This document shows, one piece after another, positions 22,480 to 32,109 of a stretch of 64,000 nt of DNA. Position 1 is the first letter of the stretch, and each line of letters starts with the position of its first letter. The notes below the pieces were generated by a model that was not told where the DNA came from, did no database searches, and saw only the letters and a program-made list of their open reading frames with translations. The stretch covers positions 334,712 through 398,711 of the forward strand of contig NZ_BCWU01000004.1 of assembly GCF_001592365.1 (NCBI RefSeq), read 5' to 3'. Origin of the DNA: Gordonia hydrophobica NBRC 16057 (GTDB lineage: Bacteria; Actinomycetota; Actinomycetes; Mycobacteriales; Mycobacteriaceae). The translations under genes and the position numbers were made by a program.

Positions 22480-23712
22480 ATGCGCCCCACCACTCGCACC
22501 ACCGTGATCCTGCTGTTCGCGGCATGGTGCATCGACTTCATCGATCGGACCGTGATCGGTGTGGCTCTCCCGGCGATCGGCGACGATCTCGGGCTCGGCC
22601 ACGGCCAGTTGGGGCTCGTCGTCTCGGTATTCTTCCTCGCCTACGCCTTGGCACAGCTGCCGGGCGGACTGCTCGCCGACCGATTCGGCGCGGTCCGCGT
22701 GGCCGTCGCCGGCTTGATCGCGTGGTCGGTGTTCACCGGACTCACCGCGGCGGCGATGTCGTTCGGCGCACTCATTCTCATTCGAATCCTGTTCGGTCTG
22801 GCACAGGGTCTGTTTCCGAGCGCGGCGATGAAGTTGCTCACCGAACGGTCGACGCCGGAGGAACGGATGACGGCGAACGGTTGGGTCAACAGTTCCAACG
22901 CGGTCGGCATCGTTCTCGCGATGGTGATCGCCGCAGCCTTGATCCCCCTCCTCGGGTGGCGCGGCATGTTCATCGCGATCTCGGTCCTCGGGCTTGCGAT
23001 CACGGTCACCTTCGCCCGTCGGATGCCTGCGCCCCTGTATCCGGCCGACCCGACGCCACCCAGCCGGACCACGAAGGCGCTCCTCCGGTCGCCGACCATG
23101 TGGCTGTTCTCGATCGCGTTCTTCGGCTACGACATCATCGTCTGGGGCGCCAACGCATGGGCACCGTCGTATCTGCAGGAGGAGCTCGGCGTCTCCGCGT
23201 CGGCCTCGGCGCTCCTTCTTCTGCCCGCCGGACTGTGCGCCGCGGCGTCGATCATCATCGCCGGCCGCTACTCCGACCGGATCGGCGGACGCCCGCGTCC
23301 GCTGATCGTGCCCGGGATGTCCATCGCCACCATCGGCGTCCTGGTGCTCCCGCATGTGCCGGGCGTGGCCGGATTCGTGATCGTCGCAACGATCACCGTC
23401 ACCGCGGCGGCCACGGCGTACATCGGCGCCTTCAGTGTGCCCCTCAAAGCGCTCGCCCCGACGTTCTCCGGCGTCGGCGCCGCGATGATCCTGATGGGCG
23501 GCATGGTCGCCGGGGTCGTGGCCCCCACCTTGTTCGGAGCCATCGTCGACAGCTCCGGTTGGAGCGCCGCCTGGGCCGCTCTCGCCGTCGGCGGTGTCAT
23601 CTCGATCGTCACGACGCTGTTCCTCCCCCGCGACATCGAAGGCTTCCGCCGCCGAGTCGCACCCGAACTCCTCTTCACCGAACCCACCGCGGTCACCGCG
23701 GGGAAAGCCTGA
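22480..23712 (+). CDS. MFS transporter
   Basis: A 410-residue 12-helix major facilitator of the ACS/DHA-like type. Visible are AAWCIDFIDRTVIGVALP in helix 1, GGLLADRFGAVR between helices 2 and 3, and GRYSDRIGGRPRP between helices 8 and 9. It precedes an amidase by 5 bp, so it probably imports the amide or nitrile-derived substrate. Regulation by the divergent AsnC protein is likely. Confidence 0.85.
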   Translation: MRPTTRTTVILLFAAWCIDFIDRTVIGVALPAIGDDLGLGHGQLGLVVSVFFLAYALAQLPGGLLADRFGAVRVAVAGLIAWSVFTGLTAAAMSFGALILIRILFGLAQGLFPSAAMKLLTERSTPEERMTANGWVNSSNAVGIVLAMVIAAALIPLLGWRGMFIAISVLGLAITVTFARRMPAPLYPADPTPPSRTTKALLRSPTMWLFSIAFFGYDIIVWGANAWAPSYLQEELGVSASASALLLLPAGLCAAASIIIAGRYSDRIGGRPRPLIVPGMSIATIGVLVLPHVPGVAGFVIVATITVTAAATAYIGAFSVPLKALAPTFSGVGAAMILMGGMVAGVVAPTLFGAIVDSSGWSAAWAALAVGGVISIVTTLFLPRDIEGFRRRVAPELLFTEPTAVTAGKA

Positions 23713-23717
23713 GAACC

Positions 23718-25127
23718 ATGTCCTTCGATCCGCTGTACGCATCCGCCCACGAACTCCTGGACCTGTACCGACGCCGTGAGGTCTCGCCCGTCGAGGTCGT
23801 CCGCGCGCAGTTGAGCCGCGCCGACGCCGTCGACGACAAGATCGGCGCCTTCATCGAGCGAATGGACGGCGCCGCGCTCGCCGCAGCGGCCGAATCCGAA
23901 CGCCGTTACCGCGACGGCGACGCCCTTCCCCTCGACGGCATCACCGTCGCCGCGAAGGAGAAGCACGCCATCGCCGGGCACCGCATCACCGAGGGCTCAC
24001 TGGCCTGGGACGGCTGGGTGCCCACCGAGAACCACCCGATCATCGATCGGCTTCTCGCCGCCGGCGCCGTGATCCACGCGCGGACCGCGACCCCCGAGTT
24101 CTCCATCGCCACCTATACCCACACCCGCAAGTGGGGAATCACCCGCAACCCGTGGCACCTCGACTCGTCGCCGGGCGGCTCGTCGGGCGGCGCGGGCGCC
24201 GCGCTCGCCGCGGGGCTGACCACCTTGGCCACCGCCTCCGACATCGGCGGATCCACCCGCGGCCCGGCGGCCTTCACCGGCACCGTCGGCTACAAGGCGC
24301 CGTACGGCCGCATCCCCGGTCAAGGCGCGACCAGCCTCGACTACTACCGCGGCGACGGCCCCCTCGCTCGCACCGTCGACGACGCACTGCTGATGACCAA
24401 CGTGATCTCCGGTCAGCATCGCTGCGATCAAGCGTCCCTGCCGAAGGTCACGGTCCACGCGGGCCGGCCGGTGAAGGGCATGCGGATCGCGTTCTCGCCC
24501 GATCTGGACGCGTTCGCCGTCGATCCTGAGGTGGCCGCCAACACGCGCCGGGTGATCGATGATCTCGCGGCCGCGGGCGCCGACGTGCAGGAGGTCCGGA
24601 TCGGTTGGGACATCGATGAACTCCGTGCCGGAATCATCGCGCACTTCGCGCAGATGATGGCTGCGTCGGTGGCGCACGCGGTCGGCGATCGCATCGATCT
24701 CATGTCCGACTACGCCCAGGAGTACGTCCGCATGACGACCGTCGGCCGACAGCATCTGTCGATGTTCGACGCCGTGCGCAACGAATACGCGATCCAGCAG
24801 GCGCTGGGTGCGACGATGGTCGGCTTCGACGCCCTGGTGTGCCCCACCACGGCCGCCGTCGGCTTTCCGGCGGGCGACACAATGATCGATGGCATTACCA
24901 TCGACGACAAGATCGTCAACTGGAGCGAAGGTCTCCTGACGCTGCCCTTCAACGTCAACAATCGGTGCCCGGTGCTGGCCGTCCCCAGCGGGTTCGCCGC
25001 CAACGGCATGCCGACGGGCGTCCAGTTGGTGGGCCACCCGTACGACGACGACACCGTCTTCTCACTCGGCGCCGAATTGGAGCGTCGACGCGGTGCGCTG
25101 TTCTCCGAGGCCGTGCCCGCCTTGTGA
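23718..25127 (+). CDS. Amidase (amidase-signature family)
   Basis: A 469-residue amidase-signature hydrolase that cleaves amide bonds through a Ser-cisSer-Lys triad. The lysine is in TVAAKEKHAI near residue 78, the cis-serine in SSPGGSSGGAGAALAAG near 155 and the nucleophile in SDIGGSTRGPAAF near 178. The start is the ATG at 23718, 5 bp after the MFS stop. The longer upstream frame lies antisense to the regulator and is spurious. Confidence 0.92.
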   Translation: MSFDPLYASAHELLDLYRRREVSPVEVVRAQLSRADAVDDKIGAFIERMDGAALAAAAESERRYRDGDALPLDGITVAAKEKHAIAGHRITEGSLAWDGWVPTENHPIIDRLLAAGAVIHARTATPEFSIATYTHTRKWGITRNPWHLDSSPGGSSGGAGAALAAGLTTLATASDIGGSTRGPAAFTGTVGYKAPYGRIPGQGATSLDYYRGDGPLARTVDDALLMTNVISGQHRCDQASLPKVTVHAGRPVKGMRIAFSPDLDAFAVDPEVAANTRRVIDDLAAAGADVQEVRIGWDIDELRAGIIAHFAQMMAASVAHAVGDRIDLMSDYAQEYVRMTTVGRQHLSMFDAVRNEYAIQQALGATMVGFDALVCPTTAAVGFPAGDTMIDGITIDDKIVNWSEGLLTLPFNVNNRCPVLAVPSGFAANGMPTGVQLVGHPYDDDTVFSLGAELERRRGALFSEAVPAL

Positions 25128-25141
25128 ACCCGTCGTGAACA

Positions 25142-25182
25142 GGTGATGGATCAGCGCTCGGTGAGGGCGCTGATCCATCACC
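25142..25182 (+). terminator. Terminator after amidase
   Basis: Perfect 16-bp arms GGTGATGGATCAGCGC (25142-25157) and its complement (25167-25182) with a 9-nt loop, followed by CGTTTCG. It closes the MFS/amidase operon. Confidence 0.75.
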
Positions 25183-25244
25183 CGTTTCGCCCGCCCCGGT
25201 CCAGATAGACTCGCACCACATCGTCGACGGGGAGGGACAACGCC

Positions 25245-25991
25245 ATGCGCACAGTGCCCAGTCCGTCGTTCGAGGGCGCCCGTCTGGTCCAGTCGCGCGT
25301 CCGCAACTACTACACGCTGATCGCGCTCATCGCGGTGATGTTCGCCGCCGAGGCGACGATGCACTTCACCCATTTCACGTGGTCCCGCTGGATCGTCACG
25401 ATCACGGCCGCCGTCGCGACGATCCTCGCCTTCGGCGCCGGCCTGAAACCCGCCGACTTCGGCCTCGGCCCGAGTACGTACGCCCGCGGAATCCGGTGGG
25501 CGACAACGATCATCGTCGTGGTGGTGGCCGCGATCGCCGTCGCCCTCGCGATCCCGCGACTGCGCGACCTGTTTCACAACGACGCCTACCGCACCCTGCC
25601 GTGGGCCCTGACCTCAGCGTTCGTCCTGATCCCCCTGCAGACGGTGATCCCCGAGGAACTGCTGTTCCGCGGCATCATTCTGGGCTCGCTCCTGCGGCGT
25701 CGGTCGACGGTCGTCGCCGTCGCGATCCAAGCCGTGCTGTTCGGACTGTGGCACGTGGTGTCGTCGCTCGGACTCACCGCGAGCAACGAGGGTTTCAGCG
25801 GTGCCGTCGGCACAGGCACCGTCGGTACGATTCTCGGCATCCTGGGTGCCGTCGCGTTCACCGGACTGTCGGGCATCGTCTTCGGCTGGCTCCGGGTGAA
25901 GACCGGCAGCCTGCTCCCCTGCCTGGCACTGCACTGGGCGGCCAACGGCGCCGGCGCGGTGGCTGCGGCGTTCGCATGGCAGTTGGGATGA
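25245..25991 (+). CDS. CPBP-family intramembrane glutamic protease
   Basis: A 248-residue polytopic membrane protein with the CAAX/Abi (CPBP) motifs: EELLFRG near residue 137, then FGLWHV near 165 and LHWAANG near 230. These place the catalytic Glu and His residues in the membrane. Family members cleave membrane substrates, including peptides and bacteriocin-related proteins. It stands alone between two terminator-bounded modules, and the substrate is unknown. Confidence 0.85.
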   Translation: MRTVPSPSFEGARLVQSRVRNYYTLIALIAVMFAAEATMHFTHFTWSRWIVTITAAVATILAFGAGLKPADFGLGPSTYARGIRWATTIIVVVVAAIAVALAIPRLRDLFHNDAYRTLPWALTSAFVLIPLQTVIPEELLFRGIILGSLLRRRSTVVAVAIQAVLFGLWHVVSSLGLTASNEGFSGAVGTGTVGTILGILGAVAFTGLSGIVFGWLRVKTGSLLPCLALHWAANGAGAVAAAFAWQLG

Positions 25992-26021
25992 GCCGACGTC
26001 GTCGCCTCGCCGGCATCTTTT

Positions 26022-26034
26022 AGAGCAACGCTCT
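26022..26034. promoter_or_regulatory. Inverted-repeat operator candidate upstream of enoyl-CoA hydratase
   Basis: AGAGC-AAC-GCTCT is a perfect 5+3+5 palindrome about 70 bp before the hydratase ATG. The TetR gene that follows the hydratase is the natural candidate to bind it. Confidence 0.4.
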
Positions 26035-26103
26035 GTTATTCTTCGACGGGTATACGAAACGGCGCGCACGGATCGCGCCCGGGCACGACTTGAGGAGTTC
26101 ATC

Positions 26104-26778
26104 ATGGTGGCAATCTCGCGGGACGGATCGATCTGGACCCTCGACCTCGGAGCCGATGAGAATCGTTTCTCACCCGACTGGCTCGGCGCCGTCGAATCCG
26201 CGCTCGACGAGTTGGAGGCGTCGACCGAGCCGGCCGTCCTCATCACGACCGGCGACGGCAAGTTCTATTCGAACGGGCTCGACCTGGAGTGGCTCGGCGC
26301 ACACCCGGAACAGCATCAGGCCTACGTCGACCGTGTGCAGGCGCTGTTCGCCCGCGTCCTGACGTTGCCGGTGCCGACCGTCGCCGCCGTGAACGGGCAC
26401 GCGTTCGGCGCCGGCGCGATGCTGGCCATGGCGCACGACTACCGGGTCATGCGCGCCGACCGCGGATTCTTCTGCTTCCCGGAGGTCGACATCAACATCC
26501 CGTTCACGCCGGGGATGTCGGCGTTGATCACGGCCAAACTCGCTCCCCGCGCGGCACAGCAGTCGATGACCAGCGGACGCCGGTACTCCGGCGTCGACGC
26601 GGAGACCATCGGCATCGTCGACGCGTCGGCGCCGCTCGACCGACTTCTCGAGACCGCGACCGAGTTCGTTCGCGACTTGGCGGGTAAGGACCGGACGACG
26701 CTCGGCACCATCAAGTCGCGCCTGTTCGGCGACGCCGTCGACGCGCTGACCGGCGACAGCACCGGCGGCACGAAGTAG
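26104..26778 (+). CDS. Enoyl-CoA hydratase/isomerase (crotonase)
   Basis: A 224-residue crotonase, shorter than the usual 255-260. The segments GDGKFYSNGLDLEWL near residue 45 and NGHAFGAGAMLAMAHD near 95 form the oxyanion hole, and FPEVDINIPF covers the active-site Glu region. A GAGGAG precedes the ATG. It is 5 bp from the downstream tetR and thus in one operon with its probable repressor. Confidence 0.85.
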   Translation: MVAISRDGSIWTLDLGADENRFSPDWLGAVESALDELEASTEPAVLITTGDGKFYSNGLDLEWLGAHPEQHQAYVDRVQALFARVLTLPVPTVAAVNGHAFGAGAMLAMAHDYRVMRADRGFFCFPEVDINIPFTPGMSALITAKLAPRAAQQSMTSGRRYSGVDAETIGIVDASAPLDRLLETATEFVRDLAGKDRTTLGTIKSRLFGDAVDALTGDSTGGTK

Positions 26779-26783
26779 GCCGC

Positions 26784-27395
26784 GTGGGACGACCCCGCCG
26801 GTACGACGTCGACGATCTTCTCGACCACGCCCGGACGCTGTGGCTCACCGGCGGCGTCGCCGCCGTCACGATCCGCGCCCTGAGCACGGCGTCCGGCGCC
26901 TCGAACGGCGCCGTCTACCATGCTTTCGGCTCGCGAGCCGGGGTTCTCGCCCGCGTCTGGGCGCGAGACGCCCACGAATTCCTCGTCTTTCAGCAGGAGC
27001 ACGTGACCGCGGCGATGGCGGAGGACGGTCCGGTGGCGGCCTTCGTCGCAGCAGCCCTCGCGCCGGCGACCTACGCAGAGAACGACGTCGACGGCGCCCG
27101 CGTCCTGCTCGCCGCCGATCGGGACGAGCTGCTTACCCCCGAACTCGACGAGTCCTCCCGCACCATGCTGGACCGTCTCCGCAGCGAACTCGGGCAGTTG
27201 TCCGTCCAACTGTCGGCTGCCCTGTGGGACCGCACGGATCGCCCCGCCGTGACCGCGATCAGGCACGGCGTCGTGGATCTGCCCGGAGCGTTGCTGTTGA
27301 GAGGCGAGGGCGTCGCCGACCCGGTGGCGCGACATGTGCTCGAGCAGGCGGTCCGCGGAATCGCCGCCGCCCCGCCGCCGCGGCCCGCGACGTGA
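26784..27395 (+). CDS. TetR-family transcriptional regulator
   Basis: A 203-residue TetR regulator with the helix-turn-helix at about residues 22-50: VTIRALSTASGASNGAVYHAFGSR. The C-terminal Ala/Pro-rich tail is weakly conserved. It starts with GTG 5 bp after the enoyl-CoA hydratase stop, so the operon likely represses itself through the palindrome at 26022. The ligand may be an acyl-CoA. Confidence 0.85.
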   Translation: MGRPRRYDVDDLLDHARTLWLTGGVAAVTIRALSTASGASNGAVYHAFGSRAGVLARVWARDAHEFLVFQQEHVTAAMAEDGPVAAFVAAALAPATYAENDVDGARVLLAADRDELLTPELDESSRTMLDRLRSELGQLSVQLSAALWDRTDRPAVTAIRHGVVDLPGALLLRGEGVADPVARHVLEQAVRGIAAAPPPRPAT

Positions 27396-27516
27396 TCGCG
27401 CGACCGCAACGACGCCGTGGCCCATGCCGTCGTCCACGACCGCTCAGCCGGTGGCACCCGGCGATGTCGACTACCGTCATCAGCATTCGAGGGAACCCGA
27501 GCGAACTGGGAATCTG

Positions 27517-28764
27517 ATGGTGGAGCAGCCCGCGCTGCAGCGACGGTTAGGGCTCGGGGACGCGGTCGTCGTCGGCCTGGGATCGATGATCGGCGCGGGG
27601 ATCTTCGCTGCGCTGGCACCGGCAGCCGCCGCGGCGGGATCCGGATTGCTGATCGGGTTGGCGGTGGCCGCTGTCATCGCGTACTGCAACGCGGTGTCCT
27701 CGGCCCGGCTCGCAGCCAGGTATCCGCAGTCCGGTGGCGCCTACGTCTATGGGCGTGAGCGGCTGGGCCCGTTCTGGGGCCATCTGGCAGGGTGGGCGTT
27801 CGTGGTCGGGAAGACCGCGTCCTGTGCGGCGATGGCGCTGACAGTCGGCGCGTATGCGTGGCCGGACCATGCACGGGCGGTCGGGGTCGCCGCGGTCGTG
27901 GCCCTGACCGCACTGAACTACCGCGGCATCCAGAAGTCAGCGCTGGCGACCCGGGCGATCGTCGCCGCTGTGCTCGCGGTGCTGGCCGCGGTGGTGATCT
28001 GCGCAGCAGGCACCGGGGCGCTGCACGCAGATCGGCTCATGCCCTCCGCCGACGTCTCCGCGTACGGGGTCTTGCAGGCCGCGGGCCTGCTGTTCTTCGC
28101 ATTCGCGGGCTACGCCCGGATCGCGACCCTTGGAGAAGAGGTCCGCGATCCGCAGCGCACCATCCCCCGGGCCATCTCCCTCGCGCTGGCGGTGACCTTG
28201 GTCGTCTACGGAGTCGTCGCCGTGACCGCGCTCGCGGTGCTGGGCCCGCAGCAGATGGCTGCGTCGACCGCGCCGCTGACCGATGTCGCCAGGGTCGGCG
28301 GAGTCCCTGGCATCGTGGTGATCGTCGGATTCGGCGGTGCCATCGCAGCCCTGGGCTCGCTGCTGTCGCTGATCCTCGGAGTCTCCCGCACCAGCCTGGC
28401 GATGGCCCGAGACCGCCACCTGCCACCGCTGCTCGCGTCGGTGCACCCGGTCTATCGAGTTCCGCATCGCGCCGAGTTGGCCGTCGGCGTGATCGTCGCC
28501 GTCCTGGCCGCCACCGTCGATGTCCGCGGGGCGATCGGCTTCTCCTCGTTCGGTGTGCTCGCGTATTACTGCATCGCCAACGCCTCCGCGTGGACCCTGT
28601 CGGAGTCCGAAGGTCGTCCCGCACGCGTGATTCCGGTCCTCGGAGCCGTCGGCTGCGTCGTTCTCGCCGTCACTCTGCCGTGGGCGTCCGTCGCAGCAGG
28701 CGCGGCGGCGATCGCGGTCGGCGCCGTGCTCTTCCTCATTCGCACGCACCTCGCCAATCGATGA
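27517..28764 (+). CDS. APC-family amino acid permease
   Basis: A 415-residue amino acid/polyamine/organocation permease with about 12 helices. Diagnostic are GLGSMIGAGIFAALAP in helix 1, SARLAARYPQSGGAYVY, and the helix 6 region FFAFAGYARIATLGEEVRDP. The start is the ATG at 27517; the ORF continues upstream into the tetR gene and is not used. Substrate is unknown. Confidence 0.87.
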   Translation: MVEQPALQRRLGLGDAVVVGLGSMIGAGIFAALAPAAAAAGSGLLIGLAVAAVIAYCNAVSSARLAARYPQSGGAYVYGRERLGPFWGHLAGWAFVVGKTASCAAMALTVGAYAWPDHARAVGVAAVVALTALNYRGIQKSALATRAIVAAVLAVLAAVVICAAGTGALHADRLMPSADVSAYGVLQAAGLLFFAFAGYARIATLGEEVRDPQRTIPRAISLALAVTLVVYGVVAVTALAVLGPQQMAASTAPLTDVARVGGVPGIVVIVGFGGAIAALGSLLSLILGVSRTSLAMARDRHLPPLLASVHPVYRVPHRAELAVGVIVAVLAATVDVRGAIGFSSFGVLAYYCIANASAWTLSESEGRPARVIPVLGAVGCVVLAVTLPWASVAAGAAAIAVGAVLFLIRTHLANR

Positions 28765-28805
28765 GCCGGCGGCATCGTCCAACTGTCTCGCTCCCGGAGA
28801 CAAAA

Positions 28806-28837
28806 CGCTGGCCAGAGGATATCTCCCCTGGCCAGCG
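28806..28837. terminator. Bidirectional terminator between permease and nrdE
   Basis: CGCTGGCCAG (28806-28815) pairs with CTGGCCAGCG (28828-28837), with a partial extension towards the loop. It serves two convergent genes; AAAA precedes it, giving U residues on the minus transcript that leaves nrdE. Confidence 0.7.
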
Positions 28838-28855
28838 AGTGTAGCGACGGTACCG

Positions 28856-31054
28856 CTAGAGCATGCAGCTGACGCAGTTCTCCAGCTCGGTGCCCTCAAG
28901 CGCCATCTGACGCAGGCGGATGTAGTAGAGCGTCTTGATGCCCTTGCGCCACGCGTAGATCTGGGCCTTGTTGACATCGCGTGTCGAGGCGGTGTCCTTG
29001 AAGAACAGGGTCAGGCTCAGTCCCTGGTCGACGTGCTGGGTCGCGGCCGCGTACGTGTCGATGACCTTCTCGTAACCGATCTCGTACGCGTCCTGGAAGT
29101 ACTCCAGGTTGTCGTTGGTGAGGTACGGCGCCGGGTAGTAGACGCGGCCGATCTTGCCTTCCTTGCGGATCTCGATCCGCGATGCGATCGGGTGGATCGA
29201 GCTGGTCGAGTGGTTGATGTAGCTGATCGAGCCGGTCGGCGGGACGGCTTGCAGGTTCTGGTTGTAGATGCCGTGCTCCTGGACCGAGGCCTTCAGCGCA
29301 CGCCAGTCGTCCTGCGTCGGGATCGCGATGCCCGCGTCGTCGAAGAGGGTCCGCACCTTCTCGGTGGCGGGCTCCCAGACCTGGTCGGTGTACTTGTCGA
29401 AGTACTCGCCGGACGCGTACTTGCTGTTCTCGAAGCCTGCGAATGCCGTGCCGCGCTCCTTCGCGATGACGTTCGACGCACGGATCGCGTGGTACACGAC
29501 CGTGTAGAAGTACATGTTCGTGAAGTCGATGCCCTCGTCGCTGCCGTAGAAGATCCGCTCGCGCGCCAGGTAGCCGTGCAGGTTCATCTGACCGAGACCG
29601 ATCGCGTGGCCCTCGTCGTTCGCGCGCTTGATCGACGGCACCGACTCGATGGAGGTCTGATCGGCGACGGCGGTGAGGCCGCGGATGGCGGTCTCGATGC
29701 TGAGGCTGAAATCGGGCGAGTCCATCGTCTTCGCGATGTTCATCGAGCCGAGGTTGCACGAGATGTCGCGGCCGACCTTCGCGTAGCTCAAGTCCTCGTT
29801 GAACTCCGACGGCGTCGAGACCTGCAGGATCTCCGAGCACAGGTTGGAGTGCGTCACCTTGCCCTCGATCGGGTTCGCGCGGTTCACCGTGTCCTCGAAC
29901 ATGATGTACGGGTATCCCGACTCGAACTGCAGCTCGGCGAGCGTCTGGAAGAACTCACGCGCCTTGATCTTGGTCTTGCGGATCCGCTTGTCGCCGACCA
30001 TCTCGTCGTACTTGTCGGTGACGTTGATGTCCGCGAACGGCACCCCGTAGACGCGTTCGACGTCGTACGGGCTGAACAGGTACATGTCGTCGTTGTTCTT
30101 CGCCAGCTGGAACGTGATGTCCGGGATCACGACGCCGAGCGAGAGCGTCTTGATGCGGATCTTCTCGTCGGCGTTCTCACGCTTGGTGTCCAGGAACCGG
30201 TAGATGTCCGGGTGGTGCGCGTGCAGGTAGACCGCGCCCGCGCCCTGACGTGCGCCGAGCTGGTTGGCGTAGCTGAACGAGTCCTCGAGCAGCTTCATGA
30301 TCGGAATGACGCCCGAGCTCTGGTTCTCGATGCGCTTGATCGGGGCGCCGTGCTCCCGGACGTTCGAGAGGAGCAGTGCGACGCCGCCGCCACGCTTCGA
30401 CAGCTGCAGCGCAGAGTTGATGGAGCGGCCGATCGACTCCATGTTGTCTTCGATCCGCAGCAGGAAGCACGAGACCGGCTCGCCGCGCTGCTTCTTGCCC
30501 GAGTTCAGGAAGGTCGGCGTGGCCGGCTGGAAGCGACCCTCGATGATCTCGTCGACCAGGTGACGAGCCAGCGCCGTGTCGCCCGCGGCCAGCGTCAGCG
30601 CCACCATGCAAACGCGGTCCTCGAAACGCTCGAGGTAACGCTTGCCGTCGAACGTCTTGAGCGTGTAGCTGGTGTAGTACTTGAACGCGCCCAGGAACGT
30701 CGGGAAGCGGAACTTCTTGCCGTAGGCGTGGCTGAACAGCAGTTTCACGAACTCACGGTCGTACGGCTCGAGAACCTCGGGCTCGTAGTAGTTCTCCTTG
30801 ATCAGGTACTCGAGCTTCTCGTCCAGATCGTGGAAGAAGACGGTGTTCTGATTGACGTGCTGCAGGAAGTACTGGCGCGCAGCTTCCTTGTCCTTGTCGA
30901 ACTGGATCTTGCCGTCGGCGTCGTACAGGTTCAGCATCGCGTTGAGCGCGTGGAAATCGAGGTCACCCGGCTCATGCCCCGCGGGCCCGGCGTGCACCCC
31001 CGACTTGCTGGCCGAGACGTCGGAGTCATTGACAGAAACTGCGGTGGGCGACAC
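28856..31054 (-). CDS. nrdE: Class Ib ribonucleotide reductase large subunit
   Basis: A 732-residue catalytic subunit that reduces ribonucleoside diphosphates. Active-site segments are [28 protein letters not shown] and [31 protein letters not shown] is the phosphate-binding finger. The C-terminal CVSC cysteines exchange electrons with NrdH. The N-terminal ATP cone of class Ia is absent, as expected for Ib. It is the third gene of nrdHIE. Confidence 0.97.
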   Translation of the reverse strand: MSPTAVSVNDSDVSASKSGVHAGPAGHEPGDLDFHALNAMLNLYDADGKIQFDKDKEAARQYFLQHVNQNTVFFHDLDEKLEYLIKENYYEPEVLEPYDREFVKLLFSHAYGKKFRFPTFLGAFKYYTSYTLKTFDGKRYLERFEDRVCMVALTLAAGDTALARHLVDEIIEGRFQPATPTFLNSGKKQRGEPVSCFLLRIEDNMESIGRSINSALQLSKRGGGVALLLSNVREHGAPIKRIENQSSGVIPIMKLLEDSFSYANQLGARQGAGAVYLHAHHPDIYRFLDTKRENADEKIRIKTLSLGVVIPDITFQLAKNNDDMYLFSPYDVERVYGVPFADINVTDKYDEMVGDKRIRKTKIKAREFFQTLAELQFESGYPYIMFEDTVNRANPIEGKVTHSNLCSEILQVSTPSEFNEDLSYAKVGRDISCNLGSMNIAKTMDSPDFSLSIETAIRGLTAVADQTSIESVPSIKRANDEGHAIGLGQMNLHGYLARERIFYGSDEGIDFTNMYFYTVVYHAIRASNVIAKERGTAFAGFENSKYASGEYFDKYTDQVWEPATEKVRTLFDDAGIAIPTQDDWRALKASVQEHGIYNQNLQAVPPTGSISYINHSTSSIHPIASRIEIRKEGKIGRVYYPAPYLTNDNLEYFQDAYEIGYEKVIDTYAAATQHVDQGLSLTLFFKDTASTRDVNKAQIYAWRKGIKTLYYIRLRQMALEGTELENCVSCML

Positions 31055-31130
31055 TGCTTCTCCCTGGGTAAAACGTGATGTGAATGAATCGATCGGAACG
31101 AATCCGATCGTGGTGGTTGGTCGGGCGACC

Positions 31131-31646
31131 TCAGGCCGCTCGACCGGTGAACGCGGAACTCTGGGCGAAGCTCGCCAGCCCCTCGCGCACCCTGTCGACG
31201 TCGTCGGTGGTGCCCATCAGTTCGAATCGGAACAGATAGGGCACCTGGCATTTGTGCGAGACGATGTCCCCGGCCAACGCGAACTCCGCTCCGAAGTTCG
31301 TGTTGCCCCCGGCGATCACGCCCCGGATCAGTGCCCGGTTGTGCTCGATGTTGAGGAATTTGATGACTTGCTTGGGCACGTACCCGCCACCTGCGTGCGC
31401 CATGACCGAACCCGTGTCGCTGATCTTGCCACCCCCGTACGTCGGGGTGATCAAGACGTAGGGCTCGTCCACGCGGAACGACGCGGTGCGATCGATGAGC
31501 GGTATCCGGACCGACCGGAGTCCCAACTTCTGCACAAAGCGGTGGGTGTACTCCGAGACCGACGAGAAGTAGACGATCAAGGGGAGATCGCCGGTTCCGT
31601 ACGACGACTCCGACGTCGAGATCCGAGTGTCAGTGTCAGCGGCCAT
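31131..31646 (-). CDS. nrdI: Flavodoxin-like RNR maturation protein
   Basis: A 171-residue flavodoxin-fold NrdI, which supplies superoxide to assemble the Mn(III)2-tyrosyl radical of NrdF. Visible are [26 protein letters not shown] and the FMN-loop [11 protein letters not shown]. The start is the ATG at 31646, 14 bp after nrdH; the ORF extends further upstream inside nrdH. The first 20 residues are a Ser/Thr-rich extension. Confidence 0.95.
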   Translation of the reverse strand: MAADTDTRISTSESSYGTGDLPLIVYFSSVSEYTHRFVQKLGLRSVRIPLIDRTASFRVDEPYVLITPTYGGGKISDTGSVMAHAGGGYVPKQVIKFLNIEHNRALIRGVIAGGNTNFGAEFALAGDIVSHKCQVPYLFRFELMGTTDDVDRVREGLASFAQSSAFTGRAA

Positions 31647-31660
31647 CGGCGCGCCCCCGA

Positions 31661-31894
31661 TCAGGCTGCAGAAGCGGCGAGAGACTTGATGCGCTCCGGG
31701 CGGAAGCCCGACCAGTGGTCGTCGCCGACGACCACGACGGGCGCCTGCAGGTAGCCGAGAGCCATCACGTAGTCGCGGGCCTCGTCGTCCTGACTGATGT
31801 CCACGACGTCGTACTCCAGCCCGGCCTTGTCGAGCGCCTTGTAGGTCATGTTGCACTGGACGCATGCGGGCTTGGTGTAAACGGTGATGGCCAT
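31661..31894 (-). CDS. nrdH: Glutaredoxin-like electron donor for RNR
   Basis: A 77-residue NrdH redoxin. The redox pair is CVQC at residues 11-14, followed by [11 protein letters not shown] and the substrate-binding [10 protein letters not shown]. It reduces NrdE. The start is the ATG at 31894 (MAITVYTKP) with GGGAGC upstream. It is the first gene of the nrdHIE operon and has a 130-bp leader with NrdR-like boxes. Confidence 0.95.
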   Translation of the reverse strand: MAITVYTKPACVQCNMTYKALDKAGLEYDVVDISQDDEARDYVMALGYLQAPVVVVGDDHWSGFRPERIKSLAASAA

Positions 31895-32027
31895 CGATGA
31901 GCTCCCTTGAAGACGAATTCTCTGCCGCGACTCGCGCCGCTGCACTTCTCTGACCCGGTACCTGCTCTCGCAGTGAACGACATCCGCGTAATTCCGTCGG
32001 TCGCCGTCCGCCCCCCGGACTCTTCAA

Positions 32028-32075
32028 ACACTACACCTTGTGGCTGACCTTTTGCCAGACCACAAGAACTTGTGA
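32028..32075 (-). promoter_or_regulatory. Paired NrdR boxes and -10 of nrdHIE
   Basis: On the minus strand, TCACAAGTTCTTGTGG (32075-32060) and CCACAAGGTGTAGTGT (32043-32028) start 32 bp apart, i.e. three helical turns. Both fit the NrdR box (ACAC/GTGT dyad with an A/T-rich centre). TAGTGT at the end of the proximal box makes a -10 element, so NrdR binding would block RNA polymerase. Confidence 0.75.
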
Positions 32076-32109
32076 ATAACATTCATGAAACTCGCAGGTC
32101 GCGCGCTCC

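Noticed and set aside
21825..23717. Long N-terminal extension of the amidase frame
   Set aside because: It runs through the AsnC and MFS genes; the amidase family starts at the ATG at 23718.
29033..31078. 681-codon open frame opposite nrdE
   Set aside because: nrdE motifs are unmistakable on the minus strand; the plus frame has no domain.
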